Shown piece after piece: positions 57,785 through 64,000 of a stretch of DNA of 64,000 bases. The notes under the pieces were generated by a model, which saw only the letters and a program-made list of their open reading frames with translations, was not told where the DNA came from and ran no database searches. Made by a program: the position numbers and the translations under genes. Positions within the stretch are counted from its first letter, which is position 1. Every line of letters starts with the position of its first letter. The DNA comes from Eopsaltria australis (Eukaryota > Chordata > Aves > Passeriformes > Petroicidae), in the NCBI GenBank assembly GCA_034509425.1, contig JAVTVJ010000117.1, forward strand, positions 1,302,001 to 1,366,000, read 5' to 3'.

Positions 57785-58227
57785 GTATCTCATGTAGGTC
57801 CTGCTATGTCTGAGTGGAGATAACTACGAAATTACAGAGAAAATAACCTTAATTGCCAAATGATGTATTTAATCAGAGTGGGAGAAGCTAGTGCACAGAT
57901 TTTGCCATATCCACCCTCACAACAATTTTTTTTCTGAAGAGAACTAAAACAGAGAGGGAAGGAATCTGCAGGTATAAGGAGAGATGTAGAGATAGAACAA
58001 TGCAGTATTACCTGATTCTAGAGAGACATCAGAAGCACATATAGGAAAAATTCCTCAGTGATGTTTTAAAGCAATCCACTCAAATTTAAATGTTTTTCTT
58101 TCCTCCATTTGCAGCTCCTCAAGCAGCTGCCAAGTTTACAAATATTTCTTCTAACTTGAGAACAGCTGTGGCCTATAATCACATATTTTATTTGAAACTC
58201 TGGGTTGTGGCCTACGTTAATGAAAGT

Positions 58228-58302
58228 AGAGAAAACAAAACAAAACAGAAAAAAAAACCCCACAAAACCAAAAAAAAACAAAACAAAACAAAAAAACAAT
58301 GG
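58228..58302 (+). repeat. AAAAC-rich simple repeat
   Basis: Stretches of aaaac and poly-A over about 75 bp. Confidence 0.85.
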
Positions 58303-58748
58303 GGGAAAGTCAGTCCAAAACACATGGTTAGATTCTCATTTGCCTGTCAAATTCAGATAAATCACTGGACTTTTCCTTCAGCGTACAGAGCAGGCAACAG
58401 AAGACAGATCATTCTAAGGTCAATTCCATACATTTCATTTATTTAATCTTCCAAACTGGTCTACATCTCACACAAAAGTGCCACTTTTCTAATCCTGGTA
58501 TGAAATTAAATTTTCTAACTGTCACAAAATGTCAATGGAGGTGTCATTGGGAGACCTGAAAAAAGTCTGCCAAGCAGAACCCCATGAATCACACCCTCAG
58601 CCTGTTGGCAGCTGCACAAACTGGGGGGTCTAGAGCCAAAGTAGGAGACAAAACAGCAAGATTTGAAGAGAAACAGAACAATTGGGCAAGATGAAATGGA
58701 AACAGAAGTAAAATTGAACTGTGCAGTGGTGGCACTTCACCATTAACA

Positions 58749-58761
58749 CCCCCCCCCCCCC
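58749..58761 (+). repeat. Poly-C run
   Basis: Thirteen consecutive C. Confidence 0.9.
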
Positions 58762-61499
58762 TCCTTTGTTAATTAACTTCACAGCATCCCTGTGAAATGA
58801 GAAGGGAGTTACAGCAACTGTAATGTTGCTGTCACTTCATGGGGGTGATCAGTTGGAGGTACAACGAAGCAGAGGACAGACTAAAGAGTCTGGGGCAAAA
58901 ATAGAAACTCACTGCAAATTCCCGTGCCCTTGGTCAGTGCCTTAACCACAAATTTGTTCCTTCTCCTGGTTCTTTGGCCTGCATCTAACTTGGCAGTTTG
59001 ATGTTCATGAAGAATAAGTGAGAAGATGCTGGGTAACTGTCCTACTGCTGATCCACGGTTACACACTGAATTGTTATAAGTGTTTGATGGGACACATGGA
59101 GGACAGAAAAGATGTCACAAGTTGAGTGGGGTCTTCAGGTTCAAAAGTCTTACAACACTTCCAAGAGACATCATGGTCTGGAAGAATGCAATATCCTTCT
59201 CTTCAGGGTTTCTCCATTCAAGGGAACCAACCAATGACATAATAAATATTTTATTGAAACATACTGTAAATTTTGAGGTGGATTTTTCTTGTGAGATTTT
59301 TCTTAGAGAGGAAGGGCAAAGACCAGGGTTTCATTAAAAGCCAGGGCTGATCTGCAGATCAACTGAGTCAGAGCTGCAGTGGATTTATGTCACCTAGCTC
59401 CATTTTGAAAAGCTGCTGACCAGATGGGCAGCACAAATGACTGCCATTCTCCAGTGCCCAGATGCAGGGTTCTGTTAGCTTAATGATGCTAAAACTGTAT
59501 TAGTATCTTGGCAAATTTGACACCAAAGCTGGCCTAATCTTCTGCTTCCACATAAAATAAGACATTCATCTCAACTTGGACTTTGCTGCAGTAAAAAAGA
59601 AGAAAGAAATGAAGAAAATCTTCTCTTCTGGGTCTCTGTGTTATATTCTGATGTAATAAACAGAATGGTAATGTGGACATGATACACAGAGGTCAGTAGA
59701 AGTCATAGGCTCTGCAGGAAATCCAGCCCAGTGCTAACAAGTGTTTAAATGATAACTACTGGCATTTTTTGTATTTCAAATGTATTAAATATTTCATTTA
59801 ATCCATTACATAGAATTCAGTTGTCCCCAAAAGGTACTTTCCCAGGAGTACCATATTTTCTCAGAACCATATTTTCAAAAGCTCTCTGAACCCTTGAATC
59901 TCATCATGAAGATCATGGGCCCCGCCATCCTATGATCACAGCTCTTCTGGAGAGAGAAGATGCACCATTTTTCAGAGATTCCAACAGGTATCTTTCTCTC
60001 AAGAGACCTGATACTCCAAATTTTCATAAAAATAGGTAAAGCAACAGCTGGGTTTGATACATGGTCACCTATAAGCTTGGTACTGCAGGAGAAAAGATGC
60101 ATCAGAGCTCATTCATGTGGCACAGCTCTACACTAGCCAAGGTCAGTGAAGAGTTCAGTATGACATAGAAATATCCTAAAAACTTCAAAGTTGTCAATGG
60201 TGTCTAGAATTCTGTCCATCAGCTTCATATTATCTGCTTCCCCACCACGACACTCCCTCACTCCCTAAGTAGATGATTGCTGAGGGACTGGGGTTGTCAC
60301 ACACCTCTGACCACTCCTGGGCTGCTGCTTCACCTCCAACCCAGGCTGAGCCAAGTGGAGAATGTAACTAAAGAAAGCACCTCTGCAGCAGAGAGCACTG
60401 GGGAGTACAAGAGGGAGCCCTTCTGTTTGAAATACTCCTGTTTGATAGCTAGATTTCCTCAATCAATCACTGAAACATTCAAATTAAGAAACAGTCAGGA
60501 GTTTGCGGAGCTATTTATGACTGAACATAATGAATAGGAGGTAAAACATAATTGGAAACAATTGGTACCATAATCCCACTGCACAGAGGAATAACCTGAC
60601 AAATACACTGGACTACAATGAGCTGGATTTGCAGAAGCAGGACTAATAGATTCCAAAAGTCCATTTTTTCTTGTTTGCATGGTTGGAGCAAAAGTGTCTT
60701 CAATTAAAGATACATTTCTTAGAAACCTTAAAATATGAAAAACATAACTCTGCTCCAAAAACTTCTTGCCCTGAGCAAGTTGATGCTCCTTGCCAGCACC
60801 TGACACTGCTCAGGACCAGACAAACAGCTTGCCAAGTGCCAGAGGGAAGTGTTCATTGAAACAGAAAAATATTCCAGTCATGTATCATGGCATTGATGAA
60901 TTAAAGTCCATACACAGAAAATCGTTCTGCTCTTCTGGATGATTTGACATATACTTGTTGTTACTTCTTCTTGTGAGAATAATCTAAAAATTCCATTTCC
61001 TGCTTCTGGGAAGTTTCTGATGCTTCAGATCTCCACATACCCCTCAGAAATTTCAGCAGCTTTAAGAAGAGCATTTTAGGGCAGAGGAATAATGTGTCAG
61101 AGCACTCCAGACTCCGGTGTTGATCTGCTCTTAGCCATCTTTTGCTACTGATATTCCACATTTACCCCTTAATCTATCTTCTGGTGCCTCACTGAAATAT
61201 GTACAAAGCTTTTCCTCAGGATTAACTGCATCATCCAGTCCACGATTCCTCTCCTTCTTGAAGAGTCCCTTCCTTTAAATCTCTCCCTGCTGGGTAAATT
61301 TGCCAAATCACTGATCTTTCTTCTCATTGCTCTTTGCAAGAGCAACATCTCTCCACACCTCTCCTTAAATGTCACACCCAAACTGGAGAGAATATCTGCC
61401 TAAAGTCTTATCACCACCTACTTATAACTTGCAGTGATGCACTGCTGCTCATTGCCAAACACACCTGAGGCTGCTCAGACAAGCCTTTGCCAAAGCTAA

Positions 61500-61586
61500 T
61501 AAATCTCTTTTATCCAGCCAGACAAAGGGGTGGGCATGGATGATCTTTAAGGTCCCTTCCAACCCAAACTATTCTACAATTTTATG
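61500..61586 (+). mobile_element. CR1 LINE 3' end, plus orientation
   Basis: tggatgatctttaaggtccc, then ttccaacccaaactattcta at the terminus: sense CR1 3' end, under 90 bp. Confidence 0.8.
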
Positions 61587-63282
61587 CTGTTTCTTTATAA
61601 AGTAGTGCTGCTCCCTAGGTCTTTTTCATCACAAAGGTCATGACAAAGGTCGTGATCCTTCTTCCCATTTTACTTGGACACTGAGTTACAAGAAAAGGAA
61701 GAGTTCTGGTCAAGATCTCCTTTGGAGCCAGTGACAAAGACAGAAATAAAACAGTCTCCAGAGACCCAAACCTACTGCCAATACCAAATGTATCAGATAT
61801 TGAAATAACAGCCACTAAGGGTCCACACACTGCTTCAGCAGGAAAGCAAACATTTGTCATGAGAAAATATCACAATTTCCTCATCTGGCCCTTAGTACTA
61901 TGTGCACATTCATTACTCAGCAGAGTCTGAGACCCAAAACACCATCTTCCTGTCAATGCCAGAGACAGAAGGCCTTGTGGGCTTTAGGAGACACAAAATA
62001 TCAAGGTAGTGCTTAAGAAAAAGAGTGAGAGACCCAGAAGAGGAAATTAAAGGTGTCCAGAGTTGCACTTGGGCAAGTTAAGAGCAGCATGAAATCCAGT
62101 GCTGCCCTGTCTCAGCTGCCCTCACCTGCCCCTTCAGGGAACACATGAACAAGGCACCTGCACCCTCTCAGCCATCACAAAGCCAAGAACAGCCCAGCAA
62201 CAGCTTTGTTCAGTGGAAAGGGGAAAACCTGCCTGCTTAACTAGAGATTAACCATCAGGGAGAGGGGCAGGGAGTGCTTAGGATACCTCTGATGGACCAG
62301 TGATAGCAACTTACTTTCTGTAATGCTTCAGCTCCTGTGATTCTTTACATGTTGCACTTCAGAGGGTGTGCTCCACACTGCTGGGAAAGCTGTTTTGTTT
62401 TCCACCTGACAAGCAGCTAATCCATACCTATCCACAGCAATATCACTCTCAGGAGCATCCCACATTCCAACAATATTTATCAATTACAGAATCAAGGCAA
62501 TCTGTTCCACTCCCCCCTGCCCCCCGCCAATTTATTTTCAGAAGAAACATGAAGCTGGCAAATCTCTCTCCCATGCTTTGTTTCCTCACTGCCAGTGGAT
62601 CTTGGCAGAGAAATCCTCTGAAGAAACAAGTGCTGGAGACTTTGCAAACTTCTGGCTGCCAGTAGATGTCATTGCATACCAGCAATATACCTGCCAGCCA
62701 GGGGGCAATGCTGAAAAGAAATAAATGTTTTCTAAGTTTATGTAAGGGAAAGAAAAAAAAAAAGGAACCAAGTTACTAGCACGCTTACACTGCTGAGAAT
62801 TAAGCTGTCACAATCACAATAAGTATGTGAGCTGACTTAGAGTTGTTTATTGCAATCTGCAGCTGTTATTCTGGGTCACAGAAACCTACAGAATTTATCT
62901 AAAACCCTCTAATTATGGTTAAGAAAAAGAACTCCATCAAACCATGGTTATTTAGCTCTGCAGAATTGCTTTAACTACAGTTAAGGGGACACAAAAATAC
63001 TCATCACGCAGACCAAAACTGGCTACATACACAAGATGATTCAGAACATACTGAGTAAGGCAGACAGAAACATTAGTAGAACTCACCTTTTAATATGAGG
63101 ATTCTGAGAAGAAATCACAGATATGAACAACTCCGGTGAACTGCATGACAGCCTTATGAAGTAGATGAGGTGTTATTACAGAGATGTTCAAGTGCTAGAC
63201 TGAGAGGTTAAGTCCTGACTGACCTTAACCAGACGAAGTCAGTAGCTGAGAATAGTTCCTGAGAGAGATGATTTCCAGCACC

Positions 63283-63352
63283 AAAAAAAAAAACAAAACC
63301 CAAACAAACAAAACAAAACCAAACCAAAAAAACAACAAAACATATATATAAA
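63283..63352 (+). repeat. AAAC-rich simple repeat with short (TA)n
   Basis: aaaca/aaacc units over about 65 bp ending in catatatata. Confidence 0.85.
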
Positions 63353-64000
63353 AGCCCTGCAGATTGTGCTTTCACTTTTCATTGCCAGGTCAGTTTTAGC
63401 TACACTCACATTGCTTTTTATTCTGCAATAAAATAAGAAAAACTGAGAGCTAAGAACATTAGAACGCAAGCCTGAGGAGTCAATGTTTCCATAGCCACTG
63501 TCTCCAAGGAACATCAGTGACAGGGCACTGGGGTTTTGTTTTGTCTTCAAATTTCATCTCAATATTATCTCTAAACTTGGAGATGTTTTCCCATTTTGTT
63601 ACTGTCAAGATGTGCTCAATATAGGAGCCAGCATGGATGCTGATGCACCAAGGCTCCTGCAGCCTGCTTCTGCCTTAGTCTCTCAGGGGAAACCCTTCAG
63701 CTCACCAGTCCTGGGTAAACTGGGTGGCATTTGTAAGTTCAGGGATTTGGTGACAGTATCTGAACACCACAGCAGCCCAAGTACAGTCTGTAACCTCACT
63801 GGAGCATCCTCCCCATACTGGATTCCTGGTTTCAAAAGGACACACATATCTCTTGAAGTGATAATAAGTTTTATTTGGAAGTTGCAGGAATAAGGACTGT
63901 TTCTTGGTTCGTGTAAGCTCAGGCCCCACACCATTTAAGAGCTCAGAGAACACATCCTGCTATTAGGAGCTCAGCTGGTTGCTCCCCCTCCTTTGTACTG

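Larger units (their letters stand above)
52644..64000 (-). other. COL22A1 upstream intron (at least 11.36 kb)
   Basis: No Gly-X-Y exon found in either strand above 52643. Contents: CR1 at 54112-54490, LTR at 57218-57784, CR1 3' end at 61500-61586, and simple repeats. The remaining 52.7-54.1, 54.5-57.2, 57.8-61.5 and 61.6-64.0 kb look like unique intron. Confidence 0.75.

Noticed and set aside
62300..62330. Possible extra small exon flanked by ac and ctg upstream of exon 1
   Set aside because: No Gly-X-Y content and no match to the remembered chain; splice-like dinucleotides only.
1..64000. CRISPR arrays, tRNA or rRNA genes, bacterial operons
   Set aside because: None seen; composition and gene structure are vertebrate nuclear.

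Overview
This is a bird nuclear DNA window, probably from a songbird. The repeats are CR1 retrotransposon fragments in both orientations and avian-type endogenous-retrovirus LTRs. The introns are large and the coding exons very short. I see no bacterial, viral-genome, rRNA, tRNA or CRISPR content.

The main resident is one collagen gene on the minus strand. I located 21 consecutive coding exons (399-52643), 1041 bp or 347 codons, all phase 0, with consensus GT-AG borders except one GC-AG intron. They encode Gly-X-Y repeats in 54-bp units and variants (36, 42, 45, 63 bp), plus two short exons carrying breaks in the helix (30 and 33 bp). Exon order, lengths, helix breaks and several long motifs match human collagen XXII alpha-1 as I remember it, so I call it COL22A1. 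It is a FACIT collagen of tissue junctions such as the muscle-tendon junction. The window holds the N-terminal part of its collagenous region. The vWA and TSPN domains (beyond 64000) and the rest of the helix (below 1) lie outside.

Layout in transcription order: an intron of at least 11.3 kb (52644-64000); exons 1-7 (52643-37009); a 7.2-kb intron (29837-37008); exons 8-11 (29836-26388); two long introns of 7.5 and 8.7 kb around exon 12 (18845-18898); then a dense cluster, exons 13-21 (10169-399).

The 7.2-kb intron holds the oddest material, a GC-rich block at about 30.6-36.2 kb. It contains a CR1 element interrupted by a complete solo LTR (6-bp target duplication), and then a plus-strand gene-like unit (32881-35099). 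That unit has a plausible two-exon structure, a long Ser/Glu/Pro-rich frame, an internal repeat, one in-frame stop and one frameshift. I do not recognise it. It looks like a decaying copy of some other gene, antisense to and nested inside COL22A1.

Other repeats include a solo LTR at 21120-21699 with a 5-bp target duplication, a minus-strand LTR at 57218-57784, two or three LTR remnants, about ten CR1 fragments and simple repeats. All homology statements rest on memory and reading, not on a search.
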